The notes beneath the pieces were generated by a model that was given only the letters and a program-made list of their open reading frames with translations, did no database searches and was not told where the DNA came from. The position numbers and the translations under genes were made by a program. From contig JANYLK010000217.1 of NCBI GenBank assembly GCA_025357875.1, forward strand, positions 1-40,285: 40,285 nt of DNA. The letters run 5' to 3'. The stretch is from Granulicella sp. GTDB taxonomy: Bacteria > Acidobacteriota > Terriglobia > Terriglobales > Acidobacteriaceae. Of this stretch, positions 1 to 7,929 are shown piece after piece (the stretch's first letter is position 1; every line of letters begins with the position of its first letter).

Positions 1-86
1 TGAATACGCTCGGTATGCAGTTGAATACGGTCGTCCGGTAAGTAGCTCATTCGAGCCGCGTATACATCTGCATACGCTTGTCGCAT
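1..86 (-). CDS. Possible start of a further gene, cut by the window edge
   Basis: Reading leftwards from an ATG at 86 there is an open frame of 28 codons to the window edge, beginning MRQAYADVYAARMSYLPDDR. A GGGTGG-like ribosome binding sequence lies about six bases before the ATG. It follows the 104-aa gene by 86 bases in the same direction, so it could be the next gene of the element's operon. The product is not recognisable from so few residues, and the frame could be open by chance. Confidence 0.35.
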   Translation of the reverse strand, partial: MRQAYADVYAARMSYLPDDRIQLHTERI

Positions 87-125
87 CGAACGCCACCCTA
101 CGAGGGATGGAGTGTCAACATTCTT

Positions 126-142
126 CCGGTGCGCAGCACCGG
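126..142. other. Perfect 7-bp hairpin downstream of the 104-aa gene
   Basis: CCGGTGC and GCACCGG are separated by three bases and form a perfect inverted repeat about 30 bases past the stop codon of the gene at 173-487. No T-run follows on the minus strand, so it is not a convincing Rho-independent terminator. It may be a processing or stability hairpin in the operon transcript. Confidence 0.35.
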
Positions 143-172
143 TGTGGCTTTGCCCCGGAACAAAATGGAGGA

Positions 173-487
173 TCATGCGCTTTTGGCTGGCGATGAAGCG
201 GCGGCAACTGATGCTGGAGCTAGCTTCTGAGGCATCGGCTCAGGAGCCTCCGCAGCAGGTGCTTTCCTAATGCGAAGCGTAGAGGAAACTTTTCGGGCTT
301 CCGGAGTCTTCAGTAAGTCCTGGAAGTCGCGGTCTTTGCTGAACACATAAGCGAGTGCTTGTTCGACTACATCGTCAGCGCAAGCCCAGATGAAAGCGGC
401 GTACTGATCGACCTGGGTTGCGGTTGTGTCAGTGAGCCGAATGGATGCGCTGATCTGGCGGGTTTGGACGACTTCAAGCAGTGGCAT
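173..487 (-). CDS. Conserved-looking hypothetical protein, 104 aa
   Basis: No known family was recognised. Residues 1-70 look like a compact folded domain: a strand-like start (SASIRLTDTTATQVDQYAAF), then predicted helices around DDVVEQALAYVFSKDRDFQD. The C-terminal 35 residues are rich in Ala, Pro and Ser and probably disordered. The start is well supported by AAGGAG seven bases upstream. It overlaps the end of the primase gene by 14 bases, so the two are probably translationally coupled. Its place behind ssb and a primase suggests a role in maintenance or DNA processing of the element, but this is only positional. A small DNA-binding or plasmid-stability protein is one possibility. Confidence 0.7.
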   Translation of the reverse strand: MPLLEVVQTRQISASIRLTDTTATQVDQYAAFIWACADDVVEQALAYVFSKDRDFQDLLKTPEARKVSSTLRIRKAPAAEAPEPMPQKLAPASVAAASSPAKSA

Positions 488-1463
488 TGTGGTTCTCCTT
501 GGGGTGATGGTTGGAAGTGGAAGTCTGACGGGCGATCATGCGTTGAGCAGTGGTCGCAATCTCTCGCGCTCGGGAGTTGCAAAGGGAGGCAGGAACCTCA
601 GCTGAACGCTGGTGAACAAGCATCTCAACCACGCTCTCAGTCGACGTACCTTCGAGCAACGATCTACGGGCACAAGCAATGTCTATCGTTCGTTGGGCGT
701 AGTACAGAGGATTAGGCTTATCCGATCTCCGCAAAGCAAGCTCCCGGGTCAGCTTTTCGGCGTCTTCTCCGAGGGACAACTGCCGGACAACCCACGCCCA
801 ATCCTGTTCCGAATGTGTGTTCTTGTGCCCCGCTCGGGTCCCTGCGAAAACGCGAGACTGAACCATGGATAACAGCGCCGAATCATGCAGTCTGAAGTCC
901 TCTCGGCGGTATATTGCATCGCTAAGGTATTCAACCGTGACGGTATGCGCGGGATCATACTTGCAATTGCGGAATCCGGGTATCCGGAGAACGCGGTTTC
1001 GATCGGTGCAGGCAGAGTCTCCACCAAAGCCAATGGCGAGTAACTTCAGCGTCGCTTCCTGCTGATCGAAGTCGAAGCCTTCCACGCGCCAAAGCACTTG
1101 GTACTTGTCGGGCGAAGTCGACAGAATGATGCTCGGGACTGGAACATCGTCTGACGCTCGAAGTGCTGCCAGCCTGTTGTCGCCATCCTCGTCGATGTCT
1201 AGATAGAGATGGCGAACTTCCGCGATGCGCTCTTTGGTCCGCTTCCTACTGCCGGGGCGAAGCGGATTGGCAGCGACATAGACGTTCGCCCCAGTATGGT
1301 TCTGATAGGCCAACCAAGCTAGATAGCGCGGCGCAATGGCCTGCTCCAGACGCACGATCCGCTGCGTTGTCGAGGGCGGGTTCTCCCGTCGTAGTAGCAG
1401 CGCAATCGTCTCTTCAGGACGAAAGCATCGGGTTAGGAATTCGTGTGCAATCTTCGTGTTCAT
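474..1463 (-). CDS. RepB-type DNA primase domain protein
   Basis: A protein of about 329 aa whose N-terminal 200 residues fit the RepB/archaeo-eukaryotic-type primase fold found on plasmids and conjugative elements. It has an acidic metal-binding motif (HLYLDIDEDG), followed by the typical PSIILSTSPDKYQVLWRVE segment and a CTDRNRVLRIPGFRNCK segment. Such primases make RNA primers for complementary-strand synthesis after transfer. The C-terminal third has a predicted helical region and a basic Ser/His-rich tail. The ATG at 1463 was chosen; a GTG at 1475 is an alternative, and neither has a strong ribosome binding site. It lies between ssb and the 104-aa gene, all in the same direction, which fits a small DNA-processing module at the end of the virB operon. 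Confidence 0.75.
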   Translation of the reverse strand: MNTKIAHEFLTRCFRPEETIALLLRRENPPSTTQRIVRLEQAIAPRYLAWLAYQNHTGANVYVAANPLRPGSRKRTKERIAEVRHLYLDIDEDGDNRLAALRASDDVPVPSIILSTSPDKYQVLWRVEGFDFDQQEATLKLLAIGFGGDSACTDRNRVLRIPGFRNCKYDPAHTVTVEYLSDAIYRREDFRLHDSALLSMVQSRVFAGTRAGHKNTHSEQDWAWVVRQLSLGEDAEKLTRELALRRSDKPNPLYYAQRTIDIACARRSLLEGTSTESVVEMLVHQRSAEVPASLCNSRAREIATTAQRMIARQTSTSNHHPKENHNATA

Positions 1464-1529
1464 TGCGAGTCTCACAGTGCTGGAAGCCCGGCGTCTACTG
1501 GGCTCCCGAGTTGATGGAAGGAAAGCGGC

Positions 1530-1925
1530 TTATGCGACCGCTTCCAGATTCAGTTGGGAGTCTGCTTCCTGCTCTTCCGGGCTGGCCTTCTCCGCCCGGT
1601 CGAGCTTGAGAATCGAGTTCACCCGAATCTCCCAGATGGTCTTCTTCTGCGCTGCCTTCTTGCCGACCTTCTTGGTCTCGTACTCCCGGCTGCGCAGCTC
1701 GCCTTCCACCTGCAGATGAGCGCCCTTCTTCAGCGTGCCGGCGAACTCACTGAGCTTGCCGAAGATCACGCAACGGTGCCATTCAGTATGCGAGATGTAC
1801 TGGCCGTCCTTCTTGTATGAACTCTTGGTTGCCAGCGAGAGAGTGGTGAAGCTGCGGTTGTCGTTGGTGCGAACTTCTGCGTCGTTGCCGAGGAAGCCGA
1901 TGAGGGTGACTTTGTTCTGGTACAT
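1530..1925 (-). CDS. ssb: Single-stranded DNA-binding protein of the element
   Basis: 131 aa with a canonical OB-fold SSB domain: it opens MYQNKVTLIGFLGNDAEVRT and continues with FTTLSLATKSSY, HTEWHRCVIFGKL and GAHLQVEGELRSREYE. It would coat single-stranded DNA during conjugative transfer and replication. The ATG at 1925 has GGAG eight bases upstream and fits the family start; the open frame runs further upstream but that part has no SSB similarity. The C-terminus is acidic (EEQEADSQLNLEAVA) but lacks the DDDIPF-type tip that recruits host repair and replication proteins in chromosomal SSB. That is common in mobile-element SSBs. Confidence 0.92.
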   Translation of the reverse strand: MYQNKVTLIGFLGNDAEVRTNDNRSFTTLSLATKSSYKKDGQYISHTEWHRCVIFGKLSEFAGTLKKGAHLQVEGELRSREYETKKVGKKAAQKKTIWEIRVNSILKLDRAEKASPEEQEADSQLNLEAVA

Positions 1926-2413
1926 GGTGGTATCTCCGTTTTGTTGAATTTCCCGTATCCTGCTCGGGTCACACCTGGCGAAGCCGAGCGAGTGGGCCCG
2001 GCTCCCAAGTGCCAAGCTCTGCATTTGCGGAGGGTCCGGCGAAGCTGGAAACCGTAACCCGAAGGGCGACGAAGTCGAAGCAGAAGAGCGCCGAGCCGCC
2101 GGGCGCCGGTTTCGGCCCCGAAGCGTGACCCCGAGTAGAGGACGGGATACGAAACGGCCAGACATCCACTGGACCGAAGTCACTCTCTCGCAACTTGGCT
2201 GCGGATGTTCGCCCAAAGCGCAGCTCATCACTGCTGGCTAGAGTTCCCCGAAAGGACGGCCTTTCGCCACCGCCGTTGCGTTCTTTGCGGCTCAGGGAGG
2301 GCACACTGAAGGCATTTAGAGACAGGTGGGGCTCTGCAGCCGGATTGGGAGCATGAGGGTGCATCGGTAAGACCTCGGATACGGGTTGGGTTCTCTAGCG
2401 TTTGGACTGGGCG
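1926..2413. other. 488-nt gap between virB11 and ssb with no accepted gene
   Basis: This is the only long spacer in the minus-strand series. A minus-strand frame of 131 codons (1969-2364) is open, but its product is Pro/Ser/Gly-rich, matches no fold I recognise, and has no convincing ribosome binding site, so I do not call it a gene. The DNA is full of short GC-rich repeats based on CGAAG and GCCGGGC (around 2031-2130) that could fold strongly as RNA. It may hold a promoter for the ssb-primase module or a structured leader. Confidence 0.5.
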
Positions 2414-3382
2414 TTAGGCTGCGGAAGCGCGGTAGACCTCCTCGGTCTGGAAGCTCTGGTCCGCATGGCTGTAACCGTTGACCATAATCAACTCGCGGAC
2501 GCGACGCCGGCCTGTATGGTCACGCTCGCAATAGAGGACGAAGTCGATGGCTTCTGCGGTCTCCGCTCGCATGAAGGCATGATTCAGATTGGGCCTGGCA
2601 CTGAGGGCAAGGTTAGCCAGACGATTTAACGCGTCCCAAGCTGACTTTGCGTGGATTGTGGAGAGAGTTCCGCCGTGGCCTGTGTTCATCGCTTGAAGCA
2701 AGTCGTAGCCGCACTCATTGCGAATCTCGCCCATGATCATCCGGTCGGGACGGTGGCGGAGAGCTGCCGCCAATAGCTCGCTTGGCGTGATCGCAACTTG
2801 CCCTGGAATCTCCTCCACGGCCTCCCAGCGAACGGCATTCGGATGACCGACCTTCAGCTCTGCCGGTTGCTCGATGATGAGCAAACGTTCGTTGGCTGGA
2901 ATATGGTCAAGGAAAGCCTTCATCAGCGTGGTCTTCCCAGACCCGGTTCCTCCGCTGATGATGCCGTTCTTCTTGGCACCGATGAGTGCCACCACGGTGT
3001 CACGAACATGCTCTGGCATACTCCCCGATTCGATCAGCTCATCGGATGTGTACCAGCGGTTGAACTTGCGGATGGTCAGCGTAGGGCCGTTGATTGACGA
3101 TGGTGCACCGACCACCGAGACACGGGACCCATCGGGCAGCCGGGTGTTGAGGATCGGATTCTGGGTCGTAAGGTCCTGGCCGAGTATCCGCGCGACCCGT
3201 TCAATCGCGGACTGCAACCGCTCGTTCGTGTACGGAGTGGACAGCGGGATGTGCTGGATCACGCCAGCCCGATCCGCGTATACGCCGGTGGTTCCATTGA
3301 CCATCAAGTCAGAGATAGATGGGTCAAGCAAAAGCTCGCGCAATTCCTCGGGGAAGAACGGCAGAATGAGTTGGTAGCTCAT
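2414..3382 (-). CDS. virB11: VirB11-type secretion ATPase
   Basis: 322 aa, the hexameric traffic ATPase that powers pilus assembly and substrate transfer at the inner membrane. The N-terminal domain (about 1-130) contains LDPSISDLMVNG. The ATPase domain carries Walker A GGTGSGKTT (144-152), an Asp-box region LLIIEQPAEL, Walker B-like MIMGEIR (215-221) and the His box TGHGGTLSTIHA (234-245). These are all family landmarks and look intact. The start codon overlaps the stop of virB8 by four bases (ATGA type), so expression is coupled. Length is normal for the family. Confidence 0.95.
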   Translation of the reverse strand: MSYQLILPFFPEELRELLLDPSISDLMVNGTTGVYADRAGVIQHIPLSTPYTNERLQSAIERVARILGQDLTTQNPILNTRLPDGSRVSVVGAPSSINGPTLTIRKFNRWYTSDELIESGSMPEHVRDTVVALIGAKKNGIISGGTGSGKTTLMKAFLDHIPANERLLIIEQPAELKVGHPNAVRWEAVEEIPGQVAITPSELLAAALRHRPDRMIMGEIRNECGYDLLQAMNTGHGGTLSTIHAKSAWDALNRLANLALSARPNLNHAFMRAETAEAIDFVLYCERDHTGRRRVRELIMVNGYSHADQSFQTEEVYRASAA

Positions 3383-4344
3383 CGCATCCCTCCTGCAGCG
3401 GACTGCGGGGCCGACGATGCGACAGGGGCGCTGTTACCCGCCGAAATAGGATCGACTGACATCCTGTTTTCGTGGAACTCAGTGATGGTCAATCCGAGCG
3501 GATTGATCGTCTCGAACTGCGGAAAGATGCGGGCCTGATCACTCACCTGCTTGGGGTTGAGGTAGTAGGTCACGCTCAGCAGCCAATGCTCTGTCCTGGG
3601 CTCACGCGAGTTCCGCTGCGAGTAAAGCTTGTCGATGGTGACGAGAGCCGTCCCACGAGCGATAGTTGCACCCTGAACCGTTTCCTCGGACATCGTAGTG
3701 ATCGTGACGTTGTTGACCTCTACTTCGCTCTGCTCAACCTGACCACCAACCACCTCAGAGACGAGGTGATTCTGGTTATCCTGGCCCATCAACTGCGAGG
3801 CCAATGTTTGAGACAGGAAGTAGTAGTTGAGCGGGTACTTCTTCGCAATGGTGTCCCGGTTGACTGTGTACCGATAGTTGGCCCAGTCCGTCAGGTAAGT
3901 CCGAACTTCGCCCTCGCGAGGGCTGTAGTTGAGGTCTGTGTACGCGATAGCTTGCGCTCGGCCCATTTCGTCGATGCGGATGTAACGATTCGAGATCGGA
4001 CGGTGCGCGAGAGAGAAGATGAGACCGAACGCTCCGAGCAGGAGAACCGTCTCCGTGCCGATGACAAATCGGCTGAGCTTTCGTTCCGCATAGTGAGAGG
4101 AATAGACCTCATTGCCAATCGCGTCCGTCAATAACGATTGCTCGGGCTTGAGGCGAACTTCAGTGGGTAGAGTGGTGCTGGACATGAGGGCCTGATTCCT
4201 TTCTGCGAGGGCGTGGAAGACGATAGCGGCATAGATCATTCCTGCGAGGAGACCGCCGAGAATGACCACTAATATTGCGTACCTTATGGGCCGTATAAGG
4301 CCTAGACGGCGAAGCAACAGGATGTCGAGGATGTACCAAATCAT
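3379..4344 (-). CDS. virB8: VirB8-like inner-membrane protein with an extra N-terminal segment
   Basis: 321 aa. Residues from about 90 on resemble VirB8/TrbF: a transmembrane helix (about 93-112) followed by a periplasmic NTF2-like domain with the landmarks ARTYL/DWANYRYT and HWLLSVTYYLNPKQ. In the T4SS core, VirB8 links the inner-membrane complex to the periplasmic parts. Unusually, there is an additional hydrophobic helix near the N-terminus (about 20-45) and a 45-residue linker, which makes the protein some 90 residues longer than usual. An internal Met55 could give a more typical protein, but its ribosome binding site is weak. The gene starts two bases after the virB6 stop and overlaps virB11. 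The C-terminus is Ser/Ala/Pro-rich. Confidence 0.85.
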   Translation of the reverse strand: MIWYILDILLLRRLGLIRPIRYAILVVILGGLLAGMIYAAIVFHALAERNQALMSSTTLPTEVRLKPEQSLLTDAIGNEVYSSHYAERKLSRFVIGTETVLLLGAFGLIFSLAHRPISNRYIRIDEMGRAQAIAYTDLNYSPREGEVRTYLTDWANYRYTVNRDTIAKKYPLNYYFLSQTLASQLMGQDNQNHLVSEVVGGQVEQSEVEVNNVTITTMSEETVQGATIARGTALVTIDKLYSQRNSREPRTEHWLLSVTYYLNPKQVSDQARIFPQFETINPLGLTITEFHENRMSVDPISAGNSAPVASSAPQSAAGGMR

Positions 4345-4346
4345 TT

Positions 4347-5264
4347 CTATGCCCCTCCCACTGCGGCGGTCGTCGCCGCTTTACCTATGATGTTCGCCAA
4401 GTTGCCAGCCATACCGGCGGCACCTCCAAAAATTGCTTGGGTCATGCTTGGAATGAAGAGCATGTTGATGATGAAGGCAATAAACACCATGACGCACGGG
4501 ATCAGGTTGGCGAGCCACATCTCCATCGAATAGTTGCCATTGAAGGTTTGCTGAATGAAAGCGTTCATAAACCCGCTCCACACGAAGATAAAGGCTGCGG
4601 CAACGGCACGAATCATTGCGAAGCTGATGAGCACATCAAGGAAATGGAAGAACTTGCCTCGGAAGGTCTTTGTCATCAACAACGGGATGAAGACCGGCCC
4701 GAATAGCGCCGTCACGCCGTAAAGGATGAAGGCGCTGCAGTTGATGAGAAACAGGATTGCAGAGGCCAACCCAAGAAGGATCTGCACAAGGAAATAGCAG
4801 AGGATCTGGACAGGCGCCGTAAACGAAGGCATGGCGGTTTGATTGCCGGCAGTCTTGAGCAATTGGAGCAGCGAATCAAGCGAACTCTGGTCGAAGGCTG
4901 CAACCATCGCCTGGGCAATATACGAGAAGAAGTGATTGATGCCGAAGCTCGCACCAGGGAACGGATTGACCCAGTAGGTCTCCAAGAGGCAGCAAATGAT
5001 GAGCTGCAGCAAAAATTTGGTCAGATCTCCCACTTGAATCGGGTGATGATGCAGACGGAACGTCATGGTTGAGGTCTGCCAGTTGACCACCATGCTCACC
5101 AACATGAAGAAAGAGATGCAGGCTAGTTCGCTCATCCCAAGCTGAGTCAGAGCACCGCCGTTCTGCGTCGTGAGATTGGTCAGATTGTTGGTGAACTGAT
5201 AAAGCCAATCGACGCCGGAACTCGCGCTTGGAAGGGCCTGCGCTAACAACACAATGGAAGCCAT
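4347..5264 (-). CDS. virB6: VirB6/TrbL-family inner-membrane channel protein
   Basis: 305 aa, very hydrophobic, with about six predicted membrane segments. These include ACISFFMLVSMVVNW, LLQLIICCLLETYW, ILCYFLVQILLGLASAILFL and ANLIPCVMVFIAFIINMLFI. The segment ALFGPVFIPLLMTKTFRGKFFHFLDVLISF is typical of the conserved TrbL/VirB6 core. VirB6 forms part of the inner-membrane passage for DNA and contacts VirB8 and VirB10. Its place between the virB5-like pair and virB8 fits. The C-terminus is a short Gly/Ala-rich tail. Confidence 0.85.
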   Translation of the reverse strand: MASIVLLAQALPSASSGVDWLYQFTNNLTNLTTQNGGALTQLGMSELACISFFMLVSMVVNWQTSTMTFRLHHHPIQVGDLTKFLLQLIICCLLETYWVNPFPGASFGINHFFSYIAQAMVAAFDQSSLDSLLQLLKTAGNQTAMPSFTAPVQILCYFLVQILLGLASAILFLINCSAFILYGVTALFGPVFIPLLMTKTFRGKFFHFLDVLISFAMIRAVAAAFIFVWSGFMNAFIQQTFNGNYSMEMWLANLIPCVMVFIAFIINMLFIPSMTQAIFGGAAGMAGNLANIIGKAATTAAVGGA

Positions 5265-5288
5265 GACGGGTGTTCTCTCTCAGTAGGG

Positions 5289-5558
5289 TTAGGGGATGTA
5301 GGTCTTCCAGGTTTTGCCTTCATGCGCTGCGGCGGAGTTGTGACGCTTCTTGTCAGCTTCGACCTGCTTCCGTAGCGCCTCATCCTGCTGCTTCCGGTAC
5401 TCGTCGTCATCCCGCTGTACCTGGAGGATGGCCGCTGCTTTAGCGGCTGCAGCGGCTGCCTTGGCCGCTTGGTCGCGTTGATAAAGGACGGCACCGCCAA
5501 TGACGGCCAGTGCCGCAAGGATTGCAAGGAGAAGCTTCGTGTTGATAGCGTTCAGCAT
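5289..5558 (-). CDS. Small membrane-anchored coiled protein sharing its C-terminal tail with VirB5
   Basis: 89 aa. One N-terminal hydrophobic helix (LLLAILAALAVIGGAVLY) is followed by a long Ala/Lys/Gln/Glu-rich stretch likely to be a coiled helix. The protein ends AAAHEGKTWKTYIP. The VirB5-like protein encoded immediately upstream ends SAANEGSTWRTYLP, so the two neighbours share a conserved tail. The start has GGAG seven bases upstream and lies 12 bases from the virB5 stop. No named family was recognised. It could be an accessory pilus or minor pilin-associated protein, or a partial duplicate of the virB5 3' end that gained a new anchor. Confidence 0.8.
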   Translation of the reverse strand: MLNAINTKLLLAILAALAVIGGAVLYQRDQAAKAAAAAAKAAAILQVQRDDDEYRKQQDEALRKQVEADKKRHNSAAAHEGKTWKTYIP

Positions 5559-5570
5559 TTCGTCTCCGAG

Positions 5571-6359
5571 TTAGGGCAGGTACGTCCGCCAGGTGCTGCC
5601 TTCGTTGGCCGCGCTGGTGTCATTGGCTGCCCGCTGGGCCTGAATCGTTGCTGCCGTATTCAGGTCCTGCGCCGCGGCGTTCCGCTGTTGCATGTTCGCC
5701 ACAGTCATCTGTGAAGCAAGGCAGACCTGCATTGCTCCCTGGGACTGTGCCTCGGTCAGTTGCTGCGCCTGCGCCGCATTGAGTAGGTTCAACTGTTGAA
5801 CCTCACTGTTCGTGGCAGAAGTGGAATCGAACTGCTGCTGCGCCAACGACCCGTTCGCGGTCGTGTTCTGGCCGCGCGCCGCCCGGTACTGGCCAACTGC
5901 CGTAAGGCAGTCCGGCGAGATCGAATCTGACATCTCGACCATGGCGAGTTGGGAAAGCTGTGCGCTGTTCCCAACCGTCTGACCCTGGAGATAGCTGGTT
6001 GTCGTACTGTTGACCGGGACATTGGCTGTCTTCCAAGCCACCATCGAGGTGCTCGGCGAATTGGTGTTGAGCGCGATGCTGAATCCAGCCGTCTCGCCAA
6101 ACATGTTCGCCACGTTCGCGTTCTTGAGAGCCGACAGCGTTGTCTGCCATTGCTGTTTGAAGGAGAAGTGAGTGATGTTGTTCTTGAGCATGTTGTATTG
6201 GGTATCCAGCGTGGTCAGCTGGGACACAAGACTGGCATAGCTCGTGGGGTCAAAGACGATATCGCCGAGGCCGAAGATCGCAAAGCTTGGCGTCGCCGTC
6301 GCCAGCAATAATCCGCCGGCGATCAGGTACTTCTTTCGCTTTCTGAAGTTGAACTTCAT
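5571..6359 (-). CDS. virB5: VirB5/TrbJ-like secreted conjugation protein
   Basis: 262 aa with a clear signal peptide (MKFNFRKRKKYLIAGGLLLA, then cleavage near PSFA). The segment FDPTSYASLVSQLTTLDTQY just after it is typical of TrbJ/VirB5 proteins, which are minor pilus components that act at the pilus tip or in its assembly. The remainder is Gln/Ala-rich helix with one Cys pair (PDCLTAV and QVCLAS). The ATG at 6359 has AAGGAG six bases upstream; the frame is open 30 bases further but without such a site. The C-terminus (NEGSTWRTYLP) is repeated almost exactly in the next gene. Confidence 0.82.
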   Translation of the reverse strand: MKFNFRKRKKYLIAGGLLLATATPSFAIFGLGDIVFDPTSYASLVSQLTTLDTQYNMLKNNITHFSFKQQWQTTLSALKNANVANMFGETAGFSIALNTNSPSTSMVAWKTANVPVNSTTTSYLQGQTVGNSAQLSQLAMVEMSDSISPDCLTAVGQYRAARGQNTTANGSLAQQQFDSTSATNSEVQQLNLLNAAQAQQLTEAQSQGAMQVCLASQMTVANMQQRNAAAQDLNTAATIQAQRAANDTSAANEGSTWRTYLP

Positions 6360-6373
6360 AAACACTCCTTGGG

Positions 6374-6592
6374 TTAGAACTGATTGCACTCGGAGCAGGT
6401 GGGATCCATCCGCTGCGGGAGCGTCTTTAGGTTGGTCACGACCTCGTACAGACGGGCAGGCACGTTGGCATAGAACATGGCGCCTTCAGTGACATTGCTG
6501 AACATGGGCGTCCGAACTGCCTGATAGGTGCAGCAGCTGACAGTGACGGCCAGGGCGAGTGACAACCAGATTTTGGGAATACGGGACTTCAT
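6374..6592 (-). CDS. Small exported Cys-containing protein in the VirB7 position
   Basis: 72 aa with an N-terminal hydrophobic export signal ending in TVSCCT, which resembles a lipobox although the -3 residue is Thr rather than Leu. A second Cys pair (CSEC) lies at the C-terminus. It sits between virB10 and virB5. The lipoprotein VirB7, which stabilises VirB9 in the outer-membrane core, is otherwise missing from this set, so this small protein is the best candidate. That assignment rests on size, export signal and position, not on sequence similarity. Confidence 0.7.
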   Translation of the reverse strand: MKSRIPKIWLSLALAVTVSCCTYQAVRTPMFSNVTEGAMFYANVPARLYEVVTNLKTLPQRMDPTCSECNQF

Positions 6593-6622
6593 GTATGCCT
6601 CCGTGGGTACCTAGAACGGTGG

Positions 6623-7927
6623 TTAGAGAGTGGGATCGACTCGATGATCCGCGTAGGACGGGATCAAGATGTCGGTGCCGATATAGACGCGAGCTCGCGA
6701 GCCTTCTTTGAGCGTGATAACGGGCAAGCGGTTGAGGAAGTGGTTGAGGATCTGTTCACCCTCATTCGCTGACTGTTCCGAGATGCCGTTACGAATCTGC
6801 GTCGAAGGCGATAGGACACTGCCGCTGTTGCCGATCTGGGCGAGTCCACCCAAGCCGCCAACTGCTGCAGCAGCCGCGAATGCCTGGAGGTAGCCGTGGT
6901 CGATCTTGGTGGCAAGTCCCGTTGTGCCGATGGGGTCAAGCCCTACGTACTTGTCCAACTGGAGCGAGAAGCCGTCCGGGCACACCGCCCGATGAAAAGT
7001 TACGAAGATCTTGCGCTGTTGCGCGTTCCCGACACTCTGAACTGTCCCAATCAGCCGAGTGCCCTGCGGCATGAGAAGCTGCTGATGGTCGTGCGAGTAG
7101 TAGTCCGTCGTCAGCATGATGAGGATCGGCCCAGCCAGTCCGCCGTCGATGTGGTTCGTCACGACTCCTTCAAGCACCGTGCCCTCAAACACTCGATAAA
7201 GGTGACCCTCATAGCCGTCAAAGGGATAAGGTGCCAACGGGTTTGCTTTCGCAACGGCTTTAGGCTGCTCGAAATCCGCTGTCTTCGGGGCTCCGGCGAC
7301 AGTGGGGTTAATTGACTCTGACGACGCCGTAGATGTCATTTCCTCCCGCTGACCCAGTACCGCAGCCGCCTGAGCCGGCGAACCCGGCGTGACGGTGCTG
7401 GGATGGCTAAAGTCGATAGCGACAGTATCGCTATTCACAGCGTCCTGATGCACCTTCTCCCGCTCCAACACCTTCTGCTTTGCTTCAGCCTGGGCTTGCG
7501 AGACGTTGGAGGTCTGCTTCGGAGCATTGGAACTGTTGCCGTAGATGGCGTCACGCTGGGCGGCGGTCATCTTCGGTGTCCCATCGGCCTCCGGGCCGGG
7601 GACAGCTTGCTCCTGCTGTAGTTGCTGCATCTGAGCCGCAAGTTCCTGCTGCCTTTGCCGGTCGTCGAAATCCTTGCGCACCTGCATCTGCTGCATCATC
7701 TCGAAACTGGAAACCTGCTGCGCGTTTGCAGTGGAGGGGCGCATCGGCAAAGCGCTAGCCGGAGCGGACTTCTTCTTGCCACTGACGAGGCTCGAAATGT
7801 TGGCAATCCCGATCAGTGCCACGATGGCGATCAACGCGATGACGGCGGGGGTGCTTTTCTTCACCGGTCCAACGGCTTCACGTTGGGCAGGAACTGTGGC
7901 GTCTGGGGTCTGGTTGAGTTCAGGCAT
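6623..7927 (-). CDS. virB10: VirB10/TrbI-family core complex protein
   Basis: 434 aa with the standard layout. A short cytoplasmic N-terminus is followed by one transmembrane helix (about 28-49, VIALIAIVALIGIANISSLV) and a long Gln-rich periplasmic linker (about 65-160). The C-terminal TrbI beta-barrel domain runs from about 245 to 430. The barrel has the landmarks EGTVLEGVVTNHIDG, LLMPQGTRLIGTV and FHRAVCPDGFSLQL, an Ala/Gly-rich antenna helix near 347-365 (LQAFAAAAAVGGLGGLAQIG) and the closing strand VYIGTDILIPSYA. VirB10 spans both membranes and transmits ATPase energy to the outer-membrane pore. Its start lies two bases past the virB9 stop, so they are coupled. Confidence 0.94.
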   Translation of the reverse strand: MPELNQTPDATVPAQREAVGPVKKSTPAVIALIAIVALIGIANISSLVSGKKKSAPASALPMRPSTANAQQVSSFEMMQQMQVRKDFDDRQRQQELAAQMQQLQQEQAVPGPEADGTPKMTAAQRDAIYGNSSNAPKQTSNVSQAQAEAKQKVLEREKVHQDAVNSDTVAIDFSHPSTVTPGSPAQAAAVLGQREEMTSTASSESINPTVAGAPKTADFEQPKAVAKANPLAPYPFDGYEGHLYRVFEGTVLEGVVTNHIDGGLAGPILIMLTTDYYSHDHQQLLMPQGTRLIGTVQSVGNAQQRKIFVTFHRAVCPDGFSLQLDKYVGLDPIGTTGLATKIDHGYLQAFAAAAAVGGLGGLAQIGNSGSVLSPSTQIRNGISEQSANEGEQILNHFLNRLPVITLKEGSRARVYIGTDILIPSYADHRVDPTL

Positions 7928-7929
7928 GG

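Noticed and set aside
1969..2364. 131-codon minus-strand frame between virB11 and ssb
   Set aside because: Product is low in typical folded-protein composition, without a recognised family or ribosome binding site; it reads like chance coding of GC-rich repeats.
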